A stretch of DNA of 5,714 bases, from assembly GCA_030038955.1 (NCBI GenBank), contig JASHQV010000400.1, positions 1 through 5,714 on the forward strand, in the 5' to 3' direction. This DNA is from Solirubrobacteraceae bacterium (GTDB lineage: Bacteria; Actinomycetota; Thermoleophilia; Solirubrobacterales; Solirubrobacteraceae). Positions 1 to 5,605 of the stretch are shown here, one piece after another (position 1 is the first letter of the stretch; every line of letters begins with the position of its first letter). Below the pieces are notes generated by a model. The model did no database searches and was not told where the DNA came from. It saw only the letters and a list, made by a program, of their open reading frames with translations. The position numbers were made by a program, and so were the translations under genes.

Positions 1-1
1 G

Positions 2-373
2 GTGCCGGCGAGCCCGCAGCCGGCGCCGCTCGACGAACGCGCGCTGGCGCTCGAGGCGCGACTCCGCGAGGCCGGGGTGGAGCCGCTCAGCGAGGCAGAG
101 CTCGGCGATCGGGAGCGGCTGGCAGCGCTGCGGCAGGCGGGCCAGGCGGTGCGCGTCGGCCGCGCGATGTACGCCCACGTGGAGGCCGTCGCGCGGGTCG
201 AGCAGCTGGTGCGGCGGATCATCGAGGAGGAGGGATCGGTGACGCTGGCGCGGCTGCGGGACGAGCTCGGCAGCTCGCGCAAGTTCGCGCAGGCGTTCCT
301 CGAGCACCTCGACGCGGCGCGGGTGACGCGGCGACAGCCCGACGACAGCCGGGTGTTGCGGCGCGGCGGGTGA
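2..373 (+). CDS. selB: Selenocysteine-specific translation elongation factor SelB, C-terminal part (5' end outside window)
   Basis: SelB is the EF-Tu-like GTPase that carries Sec-tRNA to UGA codons. Its C-terminal winged-helix domains bind the SECIS hairpin of selenoprotein mRNA. Only the last 123 or so residues are present, so the GTPase part lies upstream; the GTG at position 2 is merely the first in-frame codon and not a credible start. About residues 16-62 look like the penultimate winged helix (REAGVEPLSEAEL, then QAVRVGRAMYAHVEAV). Residues 65-120 look like the last one, with the typical pattern TLARLRDELGSSRKFAQAFL at 81-100, then a conserved-looking EHLD and VTRR before a short basic tail. 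The SRK-x-ALxxLExxD-xxxxTRR pattern is known from SelB C-termini. The stop is followed 4 nt later by the aminotransferase ATG, so the two are probably cotranscribed. Identification rests on the C-terminal motif alone. Confidence 0.85.
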   Translation: MPASPQPAPLDERALALEARLREAGVEPLSEAELGDRERLAALRQAGQAVRVGRAMYAHVEAVARVEQLVRRIIEEEGSVTLARLRDELGSSRKFAQAFLEHLDAARVTRRQPDDSRVLRRGG

Positions 374-377
374 CAGC

Positions 378-1814
378 ATGTGCGATGTGGATTCCAGCGC
401 GCATGACGGAAGCTCGCCGGCGCAGCAGCGCCGGCCCGACGTCGCCGAGCTGCTGGAGCTGCGCGCCGGCGAGGCGATGGCGCTCAACCAGCGCTACCTG
501 AACCCGCAGCTCGGGCGGGTGATCCGCACGCTCGGGTTCGATCGCGACTGGGTCGCGGGGCGCGGCGCCCAGCTGATCGACCGCGACGGCAACGAGTACC
601 TCGATCTGCTGGCCGGCTACGGCGTCTTCTCGCTCGGGCGCAACCACCCGGAGGTCAAGCGCCAGCTGCAAGGCGTGCTGGAGCTCGACCTGCCGCTGCT
701 GCCCCAGCTGGGGGTCTCGACGCTGCCGGGGGTGCTGGCCGAGCAGTTGGTCGCGCTGGCCCCGGACTCGATCGAGGCCGTGCTGCTCACCAGCTCCGGC
801 ACCGAGTCGGTGGAGGGAGCCCTGAAGCTCGCCCGTGCGGCGACCGCCCGCAAGCGGATCGTGTACTGCGAGCGCGCCTTCCACGGGCTCAGCCTCGGGT
901 CGCTGTCGGTCAACGGCAGCGAGGAGTTCAGGGAGCGCTTCGGGCCGCTGCTGGCTGACTGCACGGCGGTTCCGTTCGGCGACGCGAGCGCGCTCGCGAG
1001 CCAGCTCGGGCGCGGCGACGTGGCCGCCTTCATCGTCGAGCCCGTGCAGGGCAAGGGCGTGTACGTGGCGCCGGACGGCTACCTCGCCGAGGCCCAGCAG
1101 CTGTGCCGCCGCAGCGGCGCGCTGCTGATCGTCGACGAGGTGCAGACCGGCCTGGGGCGCACCGGGCGCTTCCTGGCGCTCGAGCACTGGGGGATCGAGC
1201 CGGACCTGATCACGATCTCGAAGGCGCTGTCGGGCGGCTACGTGCCGGTCGGGGCGGTGCTCGCGAGCCGCCGCGCGTTTGCGGGCACGTTCGACTCGAT
1301 GGAGCGCAGCGTCGTCCACGGCTCCACTTTCGGCAACGGCGAGCTCGCCGCCGCCGCGGCGCTCGCGACGCTGGCGGTGATCGACCGCGAGCAGCTGGTG
1401 GCACGGGCGGCCCGGCTCGGCGAGCTGCTGCTGGAGCTGACCCGGCCGCTGGTGGAGCGGTTCGAGATCGTCCGCGAGGTGCGGGCGCTCGGGTTGATCT
1501 GGGCGATCGAGCTGGGCCCGCCGGCGGGCGGCGCCGGGCGCCGCGTGTGGGACGCGGTCGAGCGTCGCCAGCCGGGCCTGTTCGCGCAGCTGATCACGGT
1601 GCCGCTGTTCCGGGACCATCGGATCCTCACGCAGGTGGCGGGGCACCACATGAACGTCGTCAAGGCGCTGCCGCCGCTGGTCGTCGGCGAGGACGAGCTG
1701 CGCCGGTTCGCGGCGGCGCTCGAGGAGGTGCTCGCCGGCGCCGAGCGGCACCTGCTGCGCAACTACGCGAGTCTCGGGCTCGGGCTGGGGCGGCGGAGCC
1801 TGGCCGCCCGCTGA
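378..1814 (+). CDS. Class III PLP-dependent aminotransferase (ornithine/putrescine aminotransferase-like), substrate unknown
   Basis: This 478-residue cytosolic enzyme has the complete fold-type I, class III aminotransferase signature. SGTES at 140-144 and FHG at 168-170 contribute to the cofactor pocket. E221 lies in IVEPVQG, and D253 in IVDEVQTGLGRTGR should contact the PLP pyridine nitrogen. K282 in LITISKALSGG is the Schiff-base lysine, and T317 in GSTFGN should bind the cofactor phosphate. The region around 65-90 (DRDGNEYLDLLAGYGVFSLG) resembles putrescine aminotransferase-like and related enzymes more than classic ArgD. The motif before PPL reads NVVKALPPL, so K429 replaces the arginine that usually binds the substrate carboxylate in this class. 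About 33 N-terminal residues precede the conserved core; ATG at 477 is an alternative start, but the ATG at 378 sits 4 nt after selB with a weak GGCGGG upstream and suits coupling. The last eight codons form one arm of a perfect inverted repeat. The family is sure; the substrate (diamine, amino acid, or a hopanoid or lipid aldehyde) is not. Confidence 0.93.
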   Translation: MCDVDSSAHDGSSPAQQRRPDVAELLELRAGEAMALNQRYLNPQLGRVIRTLGFDRDWVAGRGAQLIDRDGNEYLDLLAGYGVFSLGRNHPEVKRQLQGVLELDLPLLPQLGVSTLPGVLAEQLVALAPDSIEAVLLTSSGTESVEGALKLARAATARKRIVYCERAFHGLSLGSLSVNGSEEFRERFGPLLADCTAVPFGDASALASQLGRGDVAAFIVEPVQGKGVYVAPDGYLAEAQQLCRRSGALLIVDEVQTGLGRTGRFLALEHWGIEPDLITISKALSGGYVPVGAVLASRRAFAGTFDSMERSVVHGSTFGNGELAAAAALATLAVIDREQLVARAARLGELLLELTRPLVERFEIVREVRALGLIWAIELGPPAGGAGRRVWDAVERRQPGLFAQLITVPLFRDHRILTQVAGHHMNVVKALPPLVVGEDELRRFAAALEEVLAGAERHLLRNYASLGLGLGRRSLAAR

Positions 1815-1837
1815 GGGCGGCCAGGCTCCGCCGCCCC
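1787..1837 (+). terminator. Perfect 23-bp inverted repeat spanning the aminotransferase stop codon
   Basis: Positions 1787-1809 and 1815-1837 are exact reverse complements. They are separated by the five bases GCTGA, whose last three are the stop codon. The stem is almost all G-C and would be very stable in RNA. No T-rich tract follows, so this is not a textbook intrinsic terminator. Such U-less hairpins are often proposed as terminators or 3'-end protectors in high-GC actinobacteria. It sits where the selB-aminotransferase transcript should end, facing a convergent gene. The structure is seen directly; the terminator role is inferred. Confidence 0.65.
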
Positions 1838-1840
1838 GGG

Positions 1841-2014
1841 CGCTGACGGGAGCCCGCTGATCGGTGAGCCCGTGCCGCTGAGGGGAGCCGGCTGATCGGC
1901 GAGCGCGTGCCACTGAGGGGAGCCCGCTGATCGGCGAGCGCATGTCGCTGACGGGAGCCGGCTCACGGCGAGGATGCGTAGCTGACCGGACCCCGCCCAC
2001 CGGCGGACGGTGCC
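1841..2014. repeat. 35-bp tandem repeat, three good copies plus one or two decayed copies
   Basis: Units start at 1841, 1876, 1911 and 1946, with a heavily diverged fifth from about 1980. Units 1 and 2 match at 31 of 35 positions, as do units 2 and 3. Unit 4 keeps its first 18 bases, then loses one base and diverges. Each good unit begins CGCTGA(C/G)GGGAGCC or a close variant and contains the near-palindrome GCTGATCGGC centred on GATC (GATC at 1859, 1894 and 1929). The period is not a multiple of three and the array lies just after a stop codon, so it is not protein-coding. Function is unknown; it may be a VNTR-like array, a protein-binding array or simple slippage. Confidence 0.85.
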
Positions 2015-2022
2015 GGACGTGC

Positions 2023-2056
2023 CCGGCGCCGCCGTGCCACAAGCCGGCGGCGCCGG
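2023..2056. terminator. GC-rich 12-bp hairpin between convergent genes
   Basis: Positions 2023-2034 (CCGGCGCCGCCG) pair perfectly with 2045-2056 across a 10-base loop. The hairpin starts 15 nt beyond the stop codon of the minus-strand small membrane gene, so it could end that transcript and also stop read-through from the plus strand. There is no T-tract on either side. The role is inferred from position. Confidence 0.5.
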
Positions 2057-2071
2057 CCGCAAACGCCACGC

Positions 2072-2251
2072 TCAGATGAAGTCGTTGCCGGTCAGCACGT
2101 AGACGAACGGCACCAGTGGCACGATCACGGCGATCGCCCAGGTGAGCTTCGCCAAGAAGCCGATGTCGTGGCGGAACAGCAGGTTGATCCAGATCAGCAC
2201 CACCGCGAGCGGGTGGAGGATGCAGAGGATCAGCTCGAGGATCTTCTTCAT
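2072..2251 (-). CDS. Small two-helix membrane protein, 59 aa, resembling the PLDc_N-type segment
   Basis: The minus strand encodes a 59-residue protein starting MKKILELILCILHPLAVV and ending YVLTGNDFI. Two hydrophobic stretches, about residues 4-25 and 33-53, are separated by the short polar segment FRHDIG. This predicts a hairpin of two membrane helices with the charged loop between them. The second half (AKLTWAIAVIVPLVPFVYVL followed by TGND) resembles the short N-terminal membrane segment of cardiolipin-synthase-like proteins (PLDc_N: a tryptophan, then a hydrophobic run with prolines, ending Y-x-L-x-G). That resemblance is from memory and moderate. No HKD catalytic motif is present, so no enzyme activity is implied. 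A good ribosome binding site, GGTGAG, lies 9 nt upstream of the ATG. The gene stands alone, convergent with the aminotransferase and divergent from the transaldolase operon. The coding call is fairly safe; function is unknown. Confidence 0.78.
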   Translation of the reverse strand: MKKILELILCILHPLAVVLIWINLLFRHDIGFLAKLTWAIAVIVPLVPFVYVLTGNDFI

Positions 2252-2260
2252 GGGTCTCTA

Positions 2261-2266
2261 CTCACC
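2261..2266 (-). promoter_or_regulatory. Ribosome binding site of the small membrane protein gene
   Basis: The minus strand reads GGTGAG, then nine bases, then ATG. Both match and spacing are good, which supports the start at 2251. Confidence 0.65.
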
Positions 2267-2281
2267 GCTTGTAATGCAAGC
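2267..2281. promoter_or_regulatory. Imperfect 15-bp palindrome, possible operator overlapping a -10 element
   Basis: GCTTGTAATGCAAGC has GCTTG/CAAGC arms around TAATG. It sits 16 bases before the start codon of the minus-strand small membrane gene. On the minus strand, TAGCTT (2283-2278) overlaps its edge and fits the loose actinobacterial -10 pattern TAnnnT, so a regulator bound here would block transcription. No regulator gene is in the window. Confidence 0.4.
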
Positions 2282-2295
2282 TAATCACGCGATCC

Positions 2296-2340
2296 CTGTT
2301 CTCGCCACATCAGCCGGCGCTGTTCTCCGCGACATCAGCC
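2296..2340. repeat. Pair of 20/21-bp direct repeats upstream of the small membrane gene
   Basis: CTGTTCTCGCCACATCAGCC (2296-2315) is followed by a near copy at 2320-2340, which begins CTGTTCTC and ends ACATCAGCC. The copies differ by one inserted base and one substitution, with a 24-bp period. Relative to a putative minus-strand start of transcription near 2271, they would cover roughly -25 to -69, a usual place for activator sites. They could instead be remnants of an insertion-sequence end; no transposase is present. Confidence 0.6.
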
Positions 2341-2601
2341 AGCCAGGTCACGAGCGTGTGCGCGAGGCCGATGCTCGTCGCGGCCGTCGGCGCTCCCGGC
2401 GCAAACGGCCCAACCGCGCTGGCGCCCTCGAAGATGCCCGCGTACCTGCGATCGCGACCCGCGACTGCGCGGCTGATCGGGCTGCTCGGACGAGCGGATT
2501 GCTGTCAATGCTTGGATTAGAGTCATGATGTGTCTGGCTACGCCGACGGCGGCGTTCTCGCCGCTGGATGCGGGTAAACCTCGGATGCCGCTTCCGAAAC
2601 C

Positions 2602-2606
2602 AGGAG
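2602..2606 (+). promoter_or_regulatory. Ribosome binding site of the transaldolase gene
   Basis: AGGAG lies seven bases before the ATG at 2614. This is near-ideal sequence and spacing and fixes the transaldolase start. Confidence 0.85.
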
Positions 2607-2613
2607 ACACGAG

Positions 2614-3720
2614 ATGACAACTTCGCTCAAGCAGCTTCGTGAGCACGGGCAGAGCCCGTGGATCGACTACATCGCTCGTGAGTTCGTGCGCGGGGGCGAG
2701 CTCGACCGGCTGGTCGAGCAGGGGATCGCCGGCCTCACCTCCAACCCCACGATCTTCCAGCAGGCGATCTCCGAGGGGACCGCCTACGACGAGCAGCTGC
2801 GCGAGGTCATGCAGCAGACGGACGACCCGCGCGAGGTGTTCCTGGCGCTCGCCAGCACCGACGTCCGCGAAGCCTGCGACCGGCTGCGGCCGGTGCTCGA
2901 CGAGGGCGGCAGCGCGACTCACGATGGCTGGGTGTCGCTGGAGGTCGATCCCGATCTGGCGCACGACGCCGCCTCCACCGCGCGCGAGGCCAAGCGCCTG
3001 CACGAGCTGGTCGGGCGTCCGAACCTGTTCGTCAAGATCCCCGGGACCGAGGAGGGTCTCGACGCGATCGAGGAGACGATCGCCGCTGGGATCCCGGTCA
3101 ACGTGACGCTGCTGTTCTCGCTGCAGCGCCACCGCGGCGCCGCCGGGGCCTACCTGCGCGGCCTGCGCCGCCTGCGCGACGGCGGCGGCGACCTCGGCAA
3201 GGTTGCCTCGGTCGCGTCGTTCTTCGTCTCGCGCGTCGACACCGAGGCCGACCGGCAGCTCGACGAGATCGGTGGTCACGACGAGCTCAAGGGAAAGCTC
3301 GCGATCGCCAACGCGAAGCTCGCCTACCAAACCTACCTCGAGCTGTTCAGCGGCTCGGACTGGGAGCAGCTGGCGGCGGCCGGCGCCTCGCCGCAGCGCT
3401 GCCTGTGGGCCTCGACCTCGACCAAGAACCCCGCCTACCGGGACGTCCTCTACGTGGAGGAGCTGATCGGCGAGCACACGGTCAACACGATGCCGCCCGC
3501 CACGGTCGAGGCGTTCCTCGACCACGGCCGCGTCGCCGACACGCTGACGCAGGACGTCGACGAGGCGCACCGGACGCTCGAGCAGTTCGCCGCGGCGGGT
3601 GTCGACTACGAGCAGGTGGTCGCGACGCTCGAACGCGAAGGGGTCGACAAGTTCGCGAAGTCGTTCCGCGACCTGATCGACGGGGTCGACAGCAAGCGCG
3701 CGCAGCTGGTGGCGGCATGA
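2614..3720 (+). CDS. tal: Transaldolase
   Basis: Transaldolase moves a dihydroxyacetone unit from sedoheptulose-7-phosphate to glyceraldehyde-3-phosphate, giving erythrose-4-phosphate and fructose-6-phosphate in the non-oxidative pentose phosphate pathway. The 368 residues match the length of the actinobacterial form. Visible signatures are SPWIDYIAREFVRGGEL at 14-30 with the catalytic-type Asp D18, GLTSNPTIFQQAI at 40-52, WVSLEVDP at 106-113 with E110, and NLFVKIPGT at 137-145, where K141 is the Schiff-base lysine. VNVTLLFS at 162-169, ASFFVSRVD at 201-209, WASTSTKNPAYRD at 265-277 and NTMPPAT at 291-297 complete the barrel. No active-site residue appears lost. A slightly unusual RHRGAAGAY replaces the common RYxxVxxAY type of helix after FSL. 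The start is set by a strong AGGAG site, and the stop overlaps the transketolase start as ATGA. A short in-frame-terminating leader ORF may precede it. Confidence 0.97.
   Translation: MTTSLKQLREHGQSPWIDYIAREFVRGGELDRLVEQGIAGLTSNPTIFQQAISEGTAYDEQLREVMQQTDDPREVFLALASTDVREACDRLRPVLDEGGSATHDGWVSLEVDPDLAHDAASTAREAKRLHELVGRPNLFVKIPGTEEGLDAIEETIAAGIPVNVTLLFSLQRHRGAAGAYLRGLRRLRDGGGDLGKVASVASFFVSRVDTEADRQLDEIGGHDELKGKLAIANAKLAYQTYLELFSGSDWEQLAAAGASPQRCLWASTSTKNPAYRDVLYVEELIGEHTVNTMPPATVEAFLDHGRVADTLTQDVDEAHRTLEQFAAAGVDYEQVVATLEREGVDKFAKSFRDLIDGVDSKRAQLVAA
3717..3720 (+). promoter_or_regulatory. ATGA start/stop overlap coupling transaldolase to transketolase
   Basis: The transketolase ATG shares two bases with the transaldolase TGA. 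With only a weak GGTGG upstream, translation of the second gene probably relies on ribosomes ending the first, which would keep the two enzymes in proportion. Confidence 0.8.
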
Positions 3721-5600
3721 GCGGCGCCGGCGACAGCAACAGCCAGCTGCGCCAGGGCACGGCGGAGTTCCGTCACGAGCTCGCCCAGCAGCTCCGGGTC
3801 GACTCGGTGCGCTGCTCGAGCGCCGCCGGCTCGGGCCACCCGACCTCGTCGATGTCGGCGGCTGAGCTGATGGCGGTGCTGCTCGACGGCCACCTGAGGC
3901 TCGACTACTCGCACCCCGAGGACCCCCACCGCGACCACCTGATCTTCTCCAAGGGCCACGCGTCGCCGCTGTACTACTCGATGCTGAAGGCGGTCGGGGC
4001 GATCGACGACGACGAGCTGCTGACCTTCCGCAAGTTCGGCAGCCGCCTCGAGGGCCATCCGACGCCACGGATCCCACCGACCGACGTCGCCACCGGGTCG
4101 CTCGGTCAGGGGCTGCCGATCGGCGTCGGCATCGCCACCGCAGGGAAGCATCTTGACCACCTGCCCTACCGGGTGTGGGTGCTGTGCGGCGACTCGGAGA
4201 TGGCCGAGGGCTCGATCTGGGAGGCCTTCCAGCACGCCGGCTGGGCGGGGCTCGATAACCTCACCGCGATTGTCGACGTCAACCGTCTCGGGCAGACTCG
4301 CGAGACGATGCTCGGCTGGGACATGGACGGGTACGCGGCGCGGACGCGAGCGTTCGGGTGGAACCCAATCGTGATCGACGGGCACGACGTCGAGGCGGTC
4401 GATGCCGCCTATCGCGAGGCCGTCGCGACGACCGGCCGTCCCAGCGTGATCCTCGCGCGGACCAAGAAGGGCAAGGGCGTGAAGGCTGTCGAGGATCAGC
4501 CCGGCCACCACGGCAAGCCGCTCGACGACCCCGAGGCGGCGATCCGCGAGCTCGGCGGCGAGCGCCACCTGCACGTGACCACCAGCAAGCCCGACGACGC
4601 CGGCGAGGTGCATGGGTTCGCCGCCGAGGGCGGCGAGATGCCGCGCTGGGAGCTCGGCGAGGAGGTGCCCACCCGCAAGGCGTACGGCGAGGCGCTGGCG
4701 GCGCTCGGCGACCGACGCGGCGACGTCGTGGCGCTCGACGGCGAGGTGTCGAACTCGACCTTCTCGGAGCTCTTCGCCGAGGCGCATCCGGACCGGTACT
4801 TCGAGATGTTCATCGCCGAGCAGCAGCTGATCGCGGCGGCGGTCGGCATCCAGGTACGCGGGTGGACGCCGTTCGCCTCGACGTTCGCGGCGTTCCTGTC
4901 GCGCGCCTACGACTTCGTGCGGATGGCCGCGATCTCGCGTGCCAACCTGCGGCTGGTCGGCTCGCACGCCGGCGTCTCGATCGGCGAGGACGGGCCTTCG
5001 CAGATGGCGCTGGAGGACTTCGCCTCGCTGCGCGCGATCCACGGCAGCGCCGTGCTGCACGCCTCCGACGCCAACCAGATCTCGCAGCTGGTCGCGGAGA
5101 TGGCCGACCGGCCCGGGATCACCTACCTCCGCACGATCCGCGCGGCGACGCCGGTGCGAACCCCGGCCGACGAGCACGTCCACATCGGCGGCAGCCGCGT
5201 CGTCAGCTCTGGCGAGCACGACGAGCTGGCGATCGTCGCCTGCGGCGTCACCGTCGAGGAGGCGGTCACCGCCGCCGAGCAGCTGAAGGCGGACGGGATC
5301 GGTGCCCGCGTGCTCGACTGCTACTCGCTCAAGCCGATCGATGCCGACGCGCTGCGAGCCATGGCCGCGGAGGTCAGCGGCATCATCACGGTCGAGGACC
5401 ACTGGCCCGAGGGTGGCCTCGGTGATGCTGTCCTGGCCGCGCTGGCCAGTGAGGCCGCGCGGCCTCCCGTGGTCAAGCTTGCCGTCCGCGAGATGCCCAC
5501 TTCCGGCAAGCCGCAGGAGCTGATGCATGCGGCCGGGATCGACGCCGAGGCGATCGTCGCGGCGGCGCGGCAGCTCGCTGGAGCACGACTGGAGGCGTAG
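3717..5600 (+). CDS. tkt: Transketolase, single-chain, animal-like short type
   Basis: This is a thiamine-diphosphate enzyme that transfers two-carbon ketol units between pentose phosphate pathway sugars. It has 627 residues, close to human TKT (about 623) and shorter than E. coli TktA (about 663). The PP domain covers about 15-285: H41 in GSGHPTS, H81 in KGHASP, H114 in EGHP, the cofactor motif GDSEMAEGSIWEA at 158-170 (GDS in place of GDG) with D159, and DVNRLGQ at 187-193 with N189. H265 and K267 lie in HHGKP. The Pyr domain is about 318-480: TRKAYG, NSTFS at 346-350, FIAEQQ with catalytic E368, STFAAF, and SHAGVSIGEDGPSQMALEDF with Q429, as in the animal enzyme, where E. coli has a histidine. 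The C-terminal domain is about 495-620 and includes VEDHWPEGGLGDAV. ATG at 3717 overlaps the tal stop as ATGA; the upstream frame is open but is only the shadow of tal. The ribosome binding site is weak (GGTGG), so coupling to tal is likely. Confidence 0.97.
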   Translation: MSGAGDSNSQLRQGTAEFRHELAQQLRVDSVRCSSAAGSGHPTSSMSAAELMAVLLDGHLRLDYSHPEDPHRDHLIFSKGHASPLYYSMLKAVGAIDDDELLTFRKFGSRLEGHPTPRIPPTDVATGSLGQGLPIGVGIATAGKHLDHLPYRVWVLCGDSEMAEGSIWEAFQHAGWAGLDNLTAIVDVNRLGQTRETMLGWDMDGYAARTRAFGWNPIVIDGHDVEAVDAAYREAVATTGRPSVILARTKKGKGVKAVEDQPGHHGKPLDDPEAAIRELGGERHLHVTTSKPDDAGEVHGFAAEGGEMPRWELGEEVPTRKAYGEALAALGDRRGDVVALDGEVSNSTFSELFAEAHPDRYFEMFIAEQQLIAAAVGIQVRGWTPFASTFAAFLSRAYDFVRMAAISRANLRLVGSHAGVSIGEDGPSQMALEDFASLRAIHGSAVLHASDANQISQLVAEMADRPGITYLRTIRAATPVRTPADEHVHIGGSRVVSSGEHDELAIVACGVTVEEAVTAAEQLKADGIGARVLDCYSLKPIDADALRAMAAEVSGIITVEDHWPEGGLGDAVLAALASEAARPPVVKLAVREMPTSGKPQELMHAAGIDAEAIVAAARQLAGARLEA

Positions 5601-5605
5601 GCAAA

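Larger units (their letters stand above)
2252..2613. other. Divergent intergenic region, 362 bp
   Basis: This region separates the leftward small membrane gene from the rightward transaldolase operon. The left third (2261-2340) is less GC-rich and holds the ribosome binding site, a palindrome and two direct repeats. The middle (about 2341-2500) has no recognisable gene on either strand, only open frames without good starts. The right end (2500-2613) holds a TAGAGT at 2518-2523 that could be an actinobacterial -10 element, a small hairpin (2547-2554 pairing with 2559-2566 around TTCT), a possible 30-codon leader ORF and a strong ribosome binding site. No clear -35/-10 pair facing right was found. 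Confidence 0.6.

Noticed and set aside
1812..1895. Read-through of the aminotransferase UGA as selenocysteine, given selB next door and a hairpin
   Set aside because: The UGA is in the loop of the hairpin, not just before it as in bacterial SECIS elements. Read-through would add only 26 residues encoded by repeat DNA, and the enzyme is already full length with no need for Sec.
1841..2014. The 35-bp repeats as a CRISPR array
   Set aside because: The copies are directly adjacent with no spacers, are degenerate, and no cas gene is present.
219..2069. 616-codon open frame on the minus strand opposite the aminotransferase
   Set aside because: It is low-complexity, rich in Arg, Ala, Gln and His, and shows no family motif. 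Long antisense frames arise from GC-rich third positions opposite a real gene, and this one also runs through the tandem repeat.
2310..2504. Minus-strand open stretch of about 64 codons ending LAHTLVTWLADVAENSAG
   Set aside because: It looks mildly protein-like but has no start codon, no ribosome binding site and no recognised family, and it runs through the direct repeats. An open stretch of this size is expected by chance at this GC content.
2503..2508. Perfect TTGACA -35 hexamer on the minus strand
   Set aside because: No -10-like hexamer lies at 16-18 bases, and no gene follows on that strand within a sensible distance.
2142..2528. 128-codon plus-strand frame across the intergenic region
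   Set aside because: It lies antisense to the well-supported small membrane gene and then runs through the regulatory repeats, with no good ribosome binding site and an arginine-rich, motif-free product.
3405..3716. 104-residue N-terminal extension of transketolase in the same open frame
   Set aside because: It overlaps transaldolase codons, is arginine-rich and unlike any transketolase, while the ATGA start gives a normal-length enzyme.
2335..4077. 580-codon open frame on the minus strand opposite transaldolase
   Set aside because: The same GC-bias effect; the plus strand holds an unambiguous transaldolase and the beginning of transketolase.
3606..5528. 640-codon open frame on the minus strand opposite transketolase
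   Set aside because: Compositionally biased with no recognisable motif, and fully overlapped by transketolase, whose catalytic residues are all present.
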